NCBI GenBank assembly: GCA_030697555.1
Contig: JAUYPV010000049.1
Coordinates: forward strand, 1-64,000
DNA from: Hyphomonadaceae bacterium
Lineage (GTDB): Bacteria > Pseudomonadota > Alphaproteobacteria > Caulobacterales > Hyphomonadaceae
Length of the DNA stretch: 64,000 bases
Direction: 5' to 3'
Below are positions 25,803-34,787 of this stretch, piece after piece. The notes under the pieces were generated by a model, which was given only the letters and a program-made list of their open reading frames with translations, was not told where the DNA came from and searched no databases. Numbering within the stretch: the stretch's first letter is position 1; every line of letters begins with the position of its first letter. Position numbers and translations under genes: made by a program.

Positions 25803-26306
25803 GTGCTTCGCGATGAGGCAGCGAATGAATGTCGGAGATGCTCTTTGGGCTACGATCAAGCGTTCTTCGCGCAGCTGAATAGCCTGCTCTCGGACACAGC
25901 CTGGGAGTTGACGTTCGAACGGCCGACCCTCGACTTCGACGCCCACGGGCTGAAGCCGTCCTACTGCCATTCCAACGTCGAGCACTGGATCGAAACCCGT
26001 CCCGGGTGGAGGCGTGTGCGAGGCTGGCTCGTATCGCCCTACTCCTTTGGACTCTTCTTCGCGGCTCATTCTCTCGCGGAAGGTCCACGCGGCGAATTGT
26101 GGGATGTGACGCCCTATCTCGATGAGCGAACGCGGGACTTCGCCAACAGGTTCGTGAAGCACCCGGGAAGCGATGAGCAATTCGACCTCGGCGTGACGGA
26201 GCACTGGGGGAAACAGGGCACGTTCGACGATCCTGATCTCATCGCCCAATCGCTCAACGAGCTGGGCCAGTACGAGCCGTGGCCTGCGGGGGAAGGAGAC
26301 ATGTAG
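25803..26306 (+). CDS. Hypothetical protein of a mobile-element family
   Basis: The frame gives 167 residues from a GTG at 25803; the true start may be internal. The core has HGLKPSYCHSNVEHWIE, VRGWLVSPYSFGLFFAAHSL and ELWDVTP, a pattern I associate with an uncharacterised proteobacterial family in which a Cys-His-Asn motif, an RGWL strand and an AHS..G.L.DVTP segment are conserved. The Cys-His-Asp arrangement suggests a papain-like or transglutaminase-like fold, but this is inference. Confidence 0.55.
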   Translation: MLRDEAANECRRCSLGYDQAFFAQLNSLLSDTAWELTFERPTLDFDAHGLKPSYCHSNVEHWIETRPGWRRVRGWLVSPYSFGLFFAAHSLAEGPRGELWDVTPYLDERTRDFANRFVKHPGSDEQFDLGVTEHWGKQGTFDDPDLIAQSLNELGQYEPWPAGEGDM

Positions 26307-27152
26307 AGCCGCTTGCGCGAAGGTGGAGGCAACCTCCAGGCTGATCCAGCGTCAAACAAGCCGTCACAGCTGAGCGGGCTCGCCTTGGAGGCGATTGATC
26401 TGCCCACAGCCGGGGAAACCCCTACGTGACGCGACCGCGGTAGGCGGTCCACATTGAACCGATCGCGCCAAACACGCTGGGCGTGGTCGAATTCTGGGGG
26501 CCGTCGTCGGGGCGGAGCCAAGGGACCGAAAGTCGGGCACGTCAGCCAGAAATCATTGTTCGGCCGAGCAACCTCGTCGTGGCGGACAGGCCCACACGCA
26601 GGTTGATTTCACCGGTACGGTCGATACGAAGAACGGTAGTTCTATTGGGGGGATACACGTTGAGAAATCGTCAGAGCGCTCAACCGCGTCGAGCGACACC
26701 GACCGCACCAAAAGAGAGGCGTCGATTGCTTGTCGTCGGACTGGACGCTCATTCACGCAGAGACCTCCTGGAGCTGGAGCCGCGCGGCAACGACACGCTG
26801 ATGGACATGGGCCTTTGCCAGTCGAAGATAGACGGACCGATGCGTGCCTGGATCAACAAGCGCTTTCGCAAGCCCGGCGAGGAGCTCGAAAGTGGGAGCC
26901 TCACCATCACGACACGGTTCTCGCGGCTCTGCGCCGTGTGCGGCGCTTGATCTTACGTCCTTGAACATCTCCGAAGCGCGTCCCGAAGCGGACGAACTCT
27001 GCAGCGACTAGCCCTGCACTCGGCGACCCTAAATAGACTTGGACCTCTCCCGACAGAGGCCGCTCTCGTTCAACCTCGACTCCTCCACGGCAGATAGCCC
27101 ACCCGCGCTCGTCCCCTAATCCGAAGGGAGAACCCAGCGCAGGAGAGTGCCC
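26307..27152. other. Gap of about 850 bases without a convincing gene
   Basis: A 155-codon plus-strand frame at 26483-26950 exists, but its first half looks random. Only its last third (DTLMDMGLCQSKIDGPMRAW) has protein-like composition, and it lacks a ribosome binding site. The promoter of the oxygenase cluster must lie at the right end of this gap; no clear hexamers were seen. Confidence 0.4.
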
Positions 27153-28292
27153 ATGTCGTTCACGCGGAAGCCCCACCGCCAGAATTCCGATACCCGTGCC
27201 GTCTCGTCGACGAGCACGATGATCTTCACCGCGCCGTCCACCGGTGCGAAGGTCAAGATGACGGAGCGCGCCAGCCCCGGCGGCGGCGACCTTCTCATCA
27301 ATATAAGCTGCGACCAGCGGACCGCCGACGACGTCGCCGACGCGGTCGGAAATGCTCGCGGCCGCGAGATCTATGACGACAACCCGTCGGCCTTCGAACT
27401 GAAGGCGCTCGAGCAGCTGAAGGACGCCTCCCCCGCGCTGGTTCGCGCGATCAACCTCGCCTTCTCGCGTAACCCTGCGGCGATCCGTGTCACGGGACTG
27501 CCCAGCCGCCAGCCGCCGCCGGCAACGCCGCTGGACGGCGTGGCGGCGCAGGACGAGCTGCAGCTCCCGCTGCGCCTGCTCGCAGGCGCCGCCCGCGCAG
27601 CCAGCCTCGTCGGCTTCGCCTACGCCAGCGAGAACGGCGGCCGGATCGTCCGCGCGGTCTGCCCTGTCCAGACGGAAGCGGAAACGGTCAGCTCCCACGG
27701 CGCGGTGGATCTCGGCTTCCACGCCGATAATGCTGATCTGCCTGTGCCCGACGCGTTCGACCTGCATCCCGGCGACACCAAGCCGATGAACGCCTGGCAG
27801 GGCTTCGTCACCATCACGCCCCGCGCCCGCGTCCCGATGCGCTTCATGGTGCTCGCCGACGCCATCGCCTGGATGCGCATGCGCCGCTGGGACGAGCACA
27901 TCGATCGCCTGATGCAGCCGGAGTTCAATGCCGCAAAGCCGGCCTCCCACGGCATCGACGCCGTGCTGTCGAACCTGCCGGTGCTCGTGCCCACCCGCTC
28001 CGGCGCCATGGCGTCGCGCTACCACGCCGTCAACATCACCGGCATGAACCGCGACGCGACGCTCGCGCTCGCGGCCTTCGGCGCCGCGATCGAGATGTGC
28101 AAGGCGGAGCTGCTGGTCCCCGGCCGCGCCGGCGACCTGCTGTTCTACCAGAACCCGCGCTGCCTGCATCGCCGCCAGGCCTTCAAGCCGGCTTACGACG
28201 GCCAAGATCGCTTCTACCTGCGCGTCTACTTCGACGACGTCGCGCGCGTCGAGAGCGCCGCCGCCGGCCGCCACCGCCGCGTCTACCTGTAG
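27153..28292 (+). CDS. Clavaminate-synthase-like Fe(II)/2-oxoglutarate oxygenase
   Basis: The 379-residue protein belongs to the TauD/clavaminate synthase/AsnO superfamily. The metal triad is visible as FHADN (His190 and Asp192) and CLHRRQAF (His339). The 2OG-binding Arg segment follows as YDGQDRFYLRV, the family's YDGxDRWLQR pattern. The first acidic ligand is Asp where clavaminate synthase-type enzymes use Glu. Relatives hydroxylate or desaturate free or carrier-bound amino acids. The ATG at 27153 is chosen because AGGAGAG lies six bases upstream. It is the first of six same-strand genes. The substrate is unknown; a free amino acid is my best guess, given the AlaX-type neighbour. Confidence 0.82.
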   Translation: MSFTRKPHRQNSDTRAVSSTSTMIFTAPSTGAKVKMTERASPGGGDLLINISCDQRTADDVADAVGNARGREIYDDNPSAFELKALEQLKDASPALVRAINLAFSRNPAAIRVTGLPSRQPPPATPLDGVAAQDELQLPLRLLAGAARAASLVGFAYASENGGRIVRAVCPVQTEAETVSSHGAVDLGFHADNADLPVPDAFDLHPGDTKPMNAWQGFVTITPRARVPMRFMVLADAIAWMRMRRWDEHIDRLMQPEFNAAKPASHGIDAVLSNLPVLVPTRSGAMASRYHAVNITGMNRDATLALAAFGAAIEMCKAELLVPGRAGDLLFYQNPRCLHRRQAFKPAYDGQDRFYLRVYFDDVARVESAAAGRHRRVYL

Positions 28293-28303
28293 GAGGGCAA
28301 CAG

Positions 28304-29047
28304 ATGGCCAACATCTACTTGACCGACCAGACGCGCGACGTTCTCGACACCCTTGTCGACCTCGTCAACTACACGGCGGAAGGCGTGCTGGAGGTTGTTC
28401 TGCGGGACACGATCTTCCGGCCGGCGGGCGGCGGCCAGCCGGCCGACACGGGCGTCGTCATGTTTGGCGGCGCGGAGGCGCCGATTGCAGGGGCGGTCAA
28501 GCGCGACGGAAAGGCGTGGCTGAAGCTGCAGACCTCCGCCGCGTTGCTGCGGGGATCCAAGGTCCAGATCCAGATCGATGGGGCGCGGCGCCGCCAGCTG
28601 TCGCGCGCGCATACCCTGACGCACATCATGATGGCCGCCTTCCGCCAGCAGGCCAGCGGATTCGCCAGCAAAGGCGCAGCGATCGCCGAAGATGGCCGGA
28701 GCGTGGAGATCCGCTTCATGGCCGACACCGGCTACACGCCCGACTTGCCGGCCGCAGAAGCCTGGATTCAGGACGCGATCAACGACGACCTGCCGGTGGA
28801 CATCATCCATGCAAAGGACATGTCCGCGGCGCTCCGGGCCTTCCCTGAGCTGCGGGTTGATCCCGATCTTGGCCTGACTGGCAAGGTAAGGATCGTCTCG
28901 ATCTTCGGGCGGGACGCAAACCCGTGCAGCGGGACCCATGCGAGGTCCACGGCGGAACTTGCAGGCCTAAGGCTGGGCCCCCACCGTCAAGTGGATGATT
29001 TCACGATGATTTCTGCCCATCTGGCAGAAGCGCCGAGCGGCACGTAG
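28304..29047 (+). CDS. AlaX-like alanyl-tRNA editing protein
   Basis: The 247-residue protein matches the stand-alone editing domain of alanyl-tRNA synthetase. It has FRPAGGGQPADTG near residue 38, the zinc pair HTLTH (103-107) and the second zinc motif CSGTH (208-212). AlaX proteins hydrolyse tRNA(Ala) mischarged with Ser or Gly, and AlaX relatives can protect producers of amino acid analogues. An AGGAGGG ribosome binding site precedes the ATG, 12 bases after the oxygenase stop. In this cluster it may serve as self-resistance or as a hydrolase that uses an aminoacyl-tRNA (inference). Confidence 0.85.
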   Translation: MANIYLTDQTRDVLDTLVDLVNYTAEGVLEVVLRDTIFRPAGGGQPADTGVVMFGGAEAPIAGAVKRDGKAWLKLQTSAALLRGSKVQIQIDGARRRQLSRAHTLTHIMMAAFRQQASGFASKGAAIAEDGRSVEIRFMADTGYTPDLPAAEAWIQDAINDDLPVDIIHAKDMSAALRAFPELRVDPDLGLTGKVRIVSIFGRDANPCSGTHARSTAELAGLRLGPHRQVDDFTMISAHLAEAPSGT

Positions 29048-29152
29048 CGCATCAAATAGCCCATGCCCCGCTCGTCCCTAATACAGATCAGAACAGCAAG
29101 AGCCGGCTTGCCCACAAGCACGGCGACAGGAGCAGAGCCGCGGGAGGACTAC

Positions 29153-30364
29153 GTGACTCAACACATCGCTCTCAATAATAAGGGGGACGGGTCGGGGGAC
29201 ACAAAGATGCCATGCGTGAGGTGCCTCCCAGAGGCTTGCCGCGGTTACTCGCAAGCCGACATGGCGTATGCGATTGGGGCCAAGGGGAAATCTGCGGCAG
29301 CCAGGCTCAAGCAGGTCGTCGCGTTCGCGCCTGACCTCCAGACCGGCTGCATATTAGCCGAAGAGGCCCGGCTGGCGCTCTTCCTGTTGACGATGACCGA
29401 GCTGTGGCCGCGAGAGACGCTGGCGCTGTCGATCGTCAAGAAAATTCAGAAGAGATTCCGTGGGGCGATCGGCGACGCCAACCAGGACATGCTCGTCGAG
29501 TACCTCGACAACCGGATCGCCTATCTCCTTCGCGGGACCAACCCGGATTCTCTCTACGATCCGCGCGGAGGAAAGACACTTCGCGGCTTTGTCTATGATG
29601 GGTCATGGGGTGATGTCATACGCCGCATCAATACGTTCGGGCGAACGACATCGATCGATGCAGATATCCCCCAGGCGAGCGGTGAACGTTCAAGTGACGG
29701 AGACGATCATCCTGGCACGATGCATGACGTCGTCGAGGATAAATCAACTCCGCCGGTTGGCGACTACGCCTTCATGCGCAGCTGGTTCGACGTTGTGCTG
29801 CAGGCCCGCTACGACATGATGGAAGCGGTGTATGTCGAGCAGGAGCTCGCAAAGCTCATCGCCTCATGTCTCAGGGAAATGTCGAAAGAGGCCCGCACGC
29901 TTGGGGAGCGCCGGGCGCTGGCCGAAAGCGCGAAATACATCTTGGCGTTCGCAGCGCTCGATCCTGAATTCGTCGGCACCATCGACCTTCCCGCGGGCGG
30001 TGAGATCTACTCCGTACCGGTTCGCGCCGCGATTCCCACCGACAAGAAAAAGGGAATCAAGAACGGGAGCGACCGGACGACCCTGTTGCGAGATCACGTC
30101 ATCAAGGCGATCGGCAAACTGCTCGCTAGCAGGAACAGCGAGCTCACCTACCTTCTGGAGACCATCGAGCGCACACGTGCGGGCGCGCGGAGATGGTTGG
30201 TGGGATACTTGTCCGAACCGGTCTGGCGTAGGCGCATCGCGGACTGGGCCAAGGAGAACGAGTTCTCAAAGGTTCCCGAGGAGGCTCCAAGGCACCTCTT
30301 CCACTTCATTCCGTTTGCCGACCTTCGCGCCCTGTTCCCTGACCTGCCCGACAATTCGACGTAG
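29153..30364 (+). CDS. Unknown protein of the oxygenase/radical-SAM cluster
   Basis: The 403-residue product starts at a GTG preceded by GGGAGGA. An in-frame ATG at 29063 would add 30 residues but lacks a ribosome binding site. Residues 25-65 (GYSQADMAYAIGAKGKSAAARLKQVVAF) could form a helix-turn-helix. The rest is mostly helical with charged loops (KTLRGFVYDGSW, IPTDKKKGIKNGSDR) and no recognised catalytic motif. It might be the cluster's regulator or a scaffold. It lies between the AlaX-like and the next unknown gene on the same strand. Confidence 0.6.
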   Translation: MTQHIALNNKGDGSGDTKMPCVRCLPEACRGYSQADMAYAIGAKGKSAAARLKQVVAFAPDLQTGCILAEEARLALFLLTMTELWPRETLALSIVKKIQKRFRGAIGDANQDMLVEYLDNRIAYLLRGTNPDSLYDPRGGKTLRGFVYDGSWGDVIRRINTFGRTTSIDADIPQASGERSSDGDDHPGTMHDVVEDKSTPPVGDYAFMRSWFDVVLQARYDMMEAVYVEQELAKLIASCLREMSKEARTLGERRALAESAKYILAFAALDPEFVGTIDLPAGGEIYSVPVRAAIPTDKKKGIKNGSDRTTLLRDHVIKAIGKLLASRNSELTYLLETIERTRAGARRWLVGYLSEPVWRRRIADWAKENEFSKVPEEAPRHLFHFIPFADLRALFPDLPDNST

Positions 30365-30428
30365 TTCGTTCGCGGCTTCGACCAGCGCCGGCCTAACCCG
30401 ATCCGATTTTATAGACAGGAGACGACCA

Positions 30429-31817
30429 ATGACCACATCTCACCCTCCCGAAAGTCCGAAAGGATCCGGCAGGCCAAGTCGATCGGTCATCGACAACGTC
30501 AAGAAGAAGCTTCAGTTGATCGAATCCATCCGCAGCATGGATCGTGAAGCGGTCCGACAACACATGTCTGCCGGCGACCGCCGGGCGTTCGAGGACGCCA
30601 TCGACGACATGGACCTCGAGGCAGCCGCCTGGATGCTTGGCGTCGCGAAGGAGAAGGCCACCTCCGACTCTCAGCCCGGAGATACGCAAGTCGATCTGTG
30701 CGATGTTCCCGCTATGGAAGGCGCGGCTTGCCACCGCTTCAAGACGTCCGATCATCCAATGGCGCTTCGCGTGGTCGGTGAAGAGCGAAAAGTTGAGAGT
30801 GCTCAAGAATGCTTGTCGCTATCTTCGGGTCCAATCTCCGGCCTTACGACGCGGGTTGGAGAGTTCTCCAACTCAGCGCCGCATGACGTTGCACTGAGAT
30901 CTCTGCGCGCCCGAGAAGCCGTTATCGTCCTGATTAGAGGCAAGGTCGATGTCGTACTCGGCGCAGATACCCCCCATGAGCAGACGTTTTCTCTCGAAGC
31001 GAATGGCTCGATAGCGAAAGTTCTTCGAATTGCGGCGGACGAGCAGATTGCTTCGGCAATAACGCTGCGGTGCGCAGACGATCGCCCGACTTGCGGCCTC
31101 TGGGCCTTGTTCCATCCGTCTGGTCCTGAGATCGCAATCAGCGCGCAGCTGCTCGACGGCTTCGATATTTCGAAGACCTATGTCGCGGAGGCGGAAGCTG
31201 CGATTGGGGTGGATGCAGTCAGATTTGCTGAGAAGCTACCACCAGCGAAGAACGACAAAGACTATAGTCACTCGCAAGCCATCAAGGATGGCAGGTTCGC
31301 CAGGCGCACACTTGCATGGCGGCCGCTCACAAAGTGCACAGAAGCACCGGCCGGAAGCTCAAACTTCCACGTCCTGACAAATGCTTCCCCAAAACCAAAA
31401 GGCAAGGCGAAGTCAGGCAGACCTGCGGATACAGAACTCGACTACCACACCGGTATCGAACTCATGATCACGCTATCGGGCGGCTTCTGGACTTGGCGCT
31501 CCAAGGATCGCGACCCTCATTCCGAGCACGCGACCAACAAGTGCATCACTCCGCTGTCGCCTGATCGCAAGCATGATCAGCGATACGACCATGGTTACAT
31601 CACGGCGAACGGCGAGGCAGATGATTTCGCTGCGGACGTCCTGCTCATGGACCCGGACGTCAAGCACTCGATAGCTGCCTATGCCGCGGTCGATTCGGCG
31701 CTCCTCCATATGAGCTTCGACCCTCTGCCCATCAGAGCCAAGGCCGCTTCCAGCGAAGTCGCCGACTTCAGGACTTTTGCGAAAGGCAAAATGAAAAATG
31801 GACGCGGTGCAACTTAG
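30429..31817 (+). CDS. Unknown protein with possible C-terminal cupin domain
   Basis: The 462-residue product starts at the ATG at 30429 (GGAGACGACC upstream); the open frame upstream to 29832 lies inside the previous gene. The N-terminal 70 residues are helical (RSVIDNVKKKLQLIESIRSMD). The middle repeats a beta pattern (AVIVLIRGKVDVVLG). Residues about 345-440 (YHTGIELMITLSGGFWTWR, DHGYITANGEADDFAADVL, DPDVKHSIAAY) have the spacing of a cupin-like barrel. The stop overlaps the radical SAM gene by 20 bases, so the two are coupled. Confidence 0.6.
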   Translation: MTTSHPPESPKGSGRPSRSVIDNVKKKLQLIESIRSMDREAVRQHMSAGDRRAFEDAIDDMDLEAAAWMLGVAKEKATSDSQPGDTQVDLCDVPAMEGAACHRFKTSDHPMALRVVGEERKVESAQECLSLSSGPISGLTTRVGEFSNSAPHDVALRSLRAREAVIVLIRGKVDVVLGADTPHEQTFSLEANGSIAKVLRIAADEQIASAITLRCADDRPTCGLWALFHPSGPEIAISAQLLDGFDISKTYVAEAEAAIGVDAVRFAEKLPPAKNDKDYSHSQAIKDGRFARRTLAWRPLTKCTEAPAGSSNFHVLTNASPKPKGKAKSGRPADTELDYHTGIELMITLSGGFWTWRSKDRDPHSEHATNKCITPLSPDRKHDQRYDHGYITANGEADDFAADVLLMDPDVKHSIAAYAAVDSALLHMSFDPLPIRAKAASSEVADFRTFAKGKMKNGRGAT

Positions 31818-33234
31818 CCGGCTGATCGCCGGACTTCTCAGGACGGGTATCGTCAGGCGTGTGCGGGCCGGCCTGGGCGGCAGCCACACGACTGTGACGT
31901 ACCCGCCGCTCGATGCGCTATCGCCCACAAATGGCGTCGAGCCATTCACAATCGGCGGAAACGCGCCCGTGCATCTCTATGTGCATATCGCATTCTGCGA
32001 GTTCGTTTGCTCGTTCTGCCACTATCACCGGTCCCATTCCGGCGAGCACAGGCAGGCCCCCGCTCTTCGCCCGTATCTCGACGCCGTGGCAAGTGAGATC
32101 GCCTCGCGTCGCGCATCGCTTGCGGGGCAGCCGATTGCCTCGATCTACCTTGGTGGCGGCACTCCGACAGCAATGGCGCATGAGGACCTGGTCCGGCTCG
32201 TCGAAACTCTGTCGACGCTCCAGAATCTTCAAACAACGAAGTTCTGCGTCGAGACCAGTCCTCTAACGGCTTCGGGCGACGGCGGCAGAAAAAAGCTCCG
32301 CACGCTCGTTGCGAGCGGGATGGACCGCGTGAGCATCGGCGTGCAGTCGTTCGAAGACGAGCTCCTGCGGACTCACCGTGGGCACAATCTGGCAACGCTC
32401 AGAGAGGCGCTGGACGAAGTCTTCTCCTTGGGGATCAGAACCAACGTCGATTTGATGCAGGATCTTCCCCTACAAACGATGGATTCGATCGACAACGACT
32501 TGCGAGAGATCGAACGATATCAGCCCGACCAAGTGACCTGGTATATCCTGCGCCTGCACGAAGGTTCGGCGATGAACAAGATCTACGCGCCGCGACCGGA
32601 AGATCCCGAAGACACGCTTTCAAGTGTTCCAAGCTCGCTGGAAAGCGCGGAGCGGCGTGCGCACATTATCACGTGCATGACATCTCTCGGCTATCGGCGA
32701 CGGCCGGGCGGGCGCTTCATGCGCAACAGCGCAAGTGAGGATACTTACAAACGCGTGCGCGGCGGCTCTCGCGCCAACATGCTCGGCTTTGGTAGTTCAT
32801 CCTATTCCCATGGATGGGGTTACTTCTTCCGCAACATCACCGACACGAAGGTCATGCCAAGCACCAACGACTACATTCGCCGCATGCGCCAAGGAGGCTC
32901 TGCGGTTGGATGGGCCAAGCAGCTGACCGATATCGAGCGCCGGGCCAGCAGGGTCTGCGAGCTCTCAAGGGAGGTCCTTCCGTTCGATGCGCTCGCCGGC
33001 GACGACGCGTCTGCATCGGGATGGCGCCGGGCGGCATCCATTTGCCTCGACACAGGCATCTTCGAGAAATCCGCATCGGGCTACCGACTAACGGAGCTGG
33101 GAGCTCTGTTCGAAGAGGAGATCGCATCGCTTTTCTATTCGCAAGAAGTGCGCAGCGAGCTCCGGCGCAAGAAACTCTATTGGGCTGACGAAGCCTGGTT
33201 CAACGCGTCCGAACCGGTCGTCCAGCCCGCGTAA
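31798..33234 (+). CDS. HemN-like radical SAM enzyme
   Basis: The 478-residue protein carries the radical SAM cluster motif CEFVCSFC (Cys67, Cys71, Cys74, CxxxCxxC) after the HemN-type strand LYVHIAF. It continues with IYLGGGTPT, the GGE-like SAM-binding motif, then CVETSPLT and RVSIGVQSFED. A HemN-like C-terminal domain follows (IERRASRVCELSRE). HemN relatives include coproporphyrinogen dehydrogenase, heme-degrading HutW/ChuW and class C methyltransferases or cyclopropanases. The extra 50 N-terminal residues and the non-heme neighbours argue against housekeeping HemN. The role in the cluster is unknown. Confidence 0.85.
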   Translation: MDAVQLSRLIAGLLRTGIVRRVRAGLGGSHTTVTYPPLDALSPTNGVEPFTIGGNAPVHLYVHIAFCEFVCSFCHYHRSHSGEHRQAPALRPYLDAVASEIASRRASLAGQPIASIYLGGGTPTAMAHEDLVRLVETLSTLQNLQTTKFCVETSPLTASGDGGRKKLRTLVASGMDRVSIGVQSFEDELLRTHRGHNLATLREALDEVFSLGIRTNVDLMQDLPLQTMDSIDNDLREIERYQPDQVTWYILRLHEGSAMNKIYAPRPEDPEDTLSSVPSSLESAERRAHIITCMTSLGYRRRPGGRFMRNSASEDTYKRVRGGSRANMLGFGSSSYSHGWGYFFRNITDTKVMPSTNDYIRRMRQGGSAVGWAKQLTDIERRASRVCELSREVLPFDALAGDDASASGWRRAASICLDTGIFEKSASGYRLTELGALFEEEIASLFYSQEVRSELRRKKLYWADEAWFNASEPVVQPA

Positions 33235-33323
33235 CACCACGACCAATCTGAATCCTGACACGAACCGGGCTCGCCGCCTGCAACGGCGCCAGCATGCCCA
33301 TGCGCAACTGAAAGGAACGCATC

Positions 33324-34724
33324 ATGGAAGGCGCGACGAAACTGCCGCTGTCATTGCCGGCCGCTCCCAAACTCACCTTCGGCTTCTTTGGCGCCAGCGC
33401 GATCTTCACCTCGCTCGCGATCGGGTCGGGCGAGCTGATGTTCTGGCCCGCCCTTGTTCTTTCCGGAGGGGCGGGCGTGCTTTGGGTCGCGCTGGTCGCG
33501 GTCGCGGCCCAATGGCTGATCAACACCGAGATCGCGCGCTACAGCATGGCCACGGGCGAGTCGATGGTGATCGGCGCGACACGCGCATCGAAGTGGCTCG
33601 GCGTCATGCTTCTGCTTGGCGCCATCCTGCCTTGGGTCTGGCCAGGATGGGTCCGTTCCGGCGGACAGCTTGCTGCGGGACTGTTCGGGTTGCCTGAACA
33701 GATCATCTCGGCGGTAATGCTCACTTCCTGCGCTGTCATCCTGTCGACGCCAACCCGAATCTACCCGTTGATCGAGAAACTGCAGGCTTCGATGCTAGCC
33801 CTGCAGCTAGGCGGCGTAGCGATCCTGTTCACGGTGGTTGTTGCTTCAAAAGGGGGTCTCGGCGCATTCGTCGCGGACTTCCTGACAATGCGCGGCACAG
33901 CTAGCGCTCTCGGCGACATGATGACGAGCCGGGACACCGCCTATTTCGCGCTTCTGGGAGGCATCGTGTTTGCCGGGGCCGGCGGCATCCTCAACATCGG
34001 CTACGGCATCCTTATCTGCGAGAAAGGTTTCGGCATGGGTCGGTATGCTCCCGGTGTCGCCGGCATCGCGCATAGCCGGGGGCTGGGAAGCGCTGATCAT
34101 CCGATATTGCCGCCGGACACGCCTGATCAACGCAGTGCGTGGCGGCGCTGGCTCAAGCTTGTCCGGATCGAGCACGCGCTGCTTTTTCTTGGAGGAAACA
34201 TCGCCTCAATCCTCTTTATCTCTGCGATCTTCTTCATGATGTTCGCGGGCGCAACACCCGAAACGAGCGGCGTTTCGCTTCTTGTCGACGTCTTCAAGCG
34301 CTTCGGCGATCACTACGGCGTGTGGGCGGCCGGGCTTTTCGCCGTCGTTGGTATCTTTGTCTTCTACTCGTCGACACTTGGAATCCTGGAACTGACATCC
34401 AGGATCGCCGCCAGCATCCTACGAGCTTTAGCGGGGCCCCAATCACTCAGCATCAGCCGCTGGTTCCACATCGTTGTCTGGCTTCAAACCTTGATCGGTC
34501 TCGGACTTATCTTCGTCGACCCACGGCAGCCCTTCTGGCTGCTCGCAACGAGCGCCGTCTTCAACACACTCGTGATGGCGATCTACGCGATGACGGTGGT
34601 CTGGTTGAACCGGACGCGTCTCCCGCGATTCACGCGACCGCCATCGTGGATCTCAATCGCGATCGTTGCAGTCGGCGTTTGCTACGCCGCGATCTTCGTC
34701 CTTACATTGACGAAACTGGTTTGA
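33324..34724 (+). CDS. Nramp-like membrane transporter
   Basis: The 466-residue protein has eleven to twelve hydrophobic helices and the Nramp-type start FFGASAIFTSLAIGSGELMFWP. Here the canonical helix-1 DPGN metal motif is replaced by a GSGE sequence. Such divergent Nramp-related proteins are often not metal transporters, and some occur in metabolite clusters. The ribosome binding site AAAGGAACG precedes the ATG. It ends the six-gene series and may export the product or import a precursor or metal (inference). Confidence 0.75.
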   Translation: MEGATKLPLSLPAAPKLTFGFFGASAIFTSLAIGSGELMFWPALVLSGGAGVLWVALVAVAAQWLINTEIARYSMATGESMVIGATRASKWLGVMLLLGAILPWVWPGWVRSGGQLAAGLFGLPEQIISAVMLTSCAVILSTPTRIYPLIEKLQASMLALQLGGVAILFTVVVASKGGLGAFVADFLTMRGTASALGDMMTSRDTAYFALLGGIVFAGAGGILNIGYGILICEKGFGMGRYAPGVAGIAHSRGLGSADHPILPPDTPDQRSAWRRWLKLVRIEHALLFLGGNIASILFISAIFFMMFAGATPETSGVSLLVDVFKRFGDHYGVWAAGLFAVVGIFVFYSSTLGILELTSRIAASILRALAGPQSLSISRWFHIVVWLQTLIGLGLIFVDPRQPFWLLATSAVFNTLVMAIYAMTVVWLNRTRLPRFTRPPSWISIAIVAVGVCYAAIFVLTLTKLV

Positions 34725-34749
34725 CCGCAGCGAACGCATAGCGAGCAAA

Positions 34750-34775
34750 CCTCACGCGGGCGTCCCCGCGTGAGG
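34750..34775. terminator. Hairpin between convergent transporter and parB-like genes
   Basis: CCTCACGCGGG and CCCGCGTGAGG form an 11-bp stem between two convergent genes. On the minus strand it is followed by TTTGCT. The same CCTCACGC/GCGTGAGG stem follows the second parB-like gene at 59957-59991. Confidence 0.7.
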
Positions 34776-34787
34776 TCGTCGCTCGGC

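Noticed and set aside
26483-26950. 155-codon gene upstream of the oxygenase cluster
   Set aside because: No ribosome binding site, first half of random composition, no recognisable domain. Kept only as a note in the gap entry.
26907-28274. 455-codon open frame on the minus strand opposite the oxygenase gene
   Set aside because: It is Val/Ala/Gly/Asp/Arg-rich with no family pattern and is the antisense of a gene with clear catalytic motifs. Long antisense frames are expected at this GC content.
29832-30428. N-terminal extension of the 462-residue protein
   Set aside because: The extension is fully inside the preceding gene in another frame and is Ser/Arg/Pro-rich; the ATG at 30429 has a ribosome binding site.
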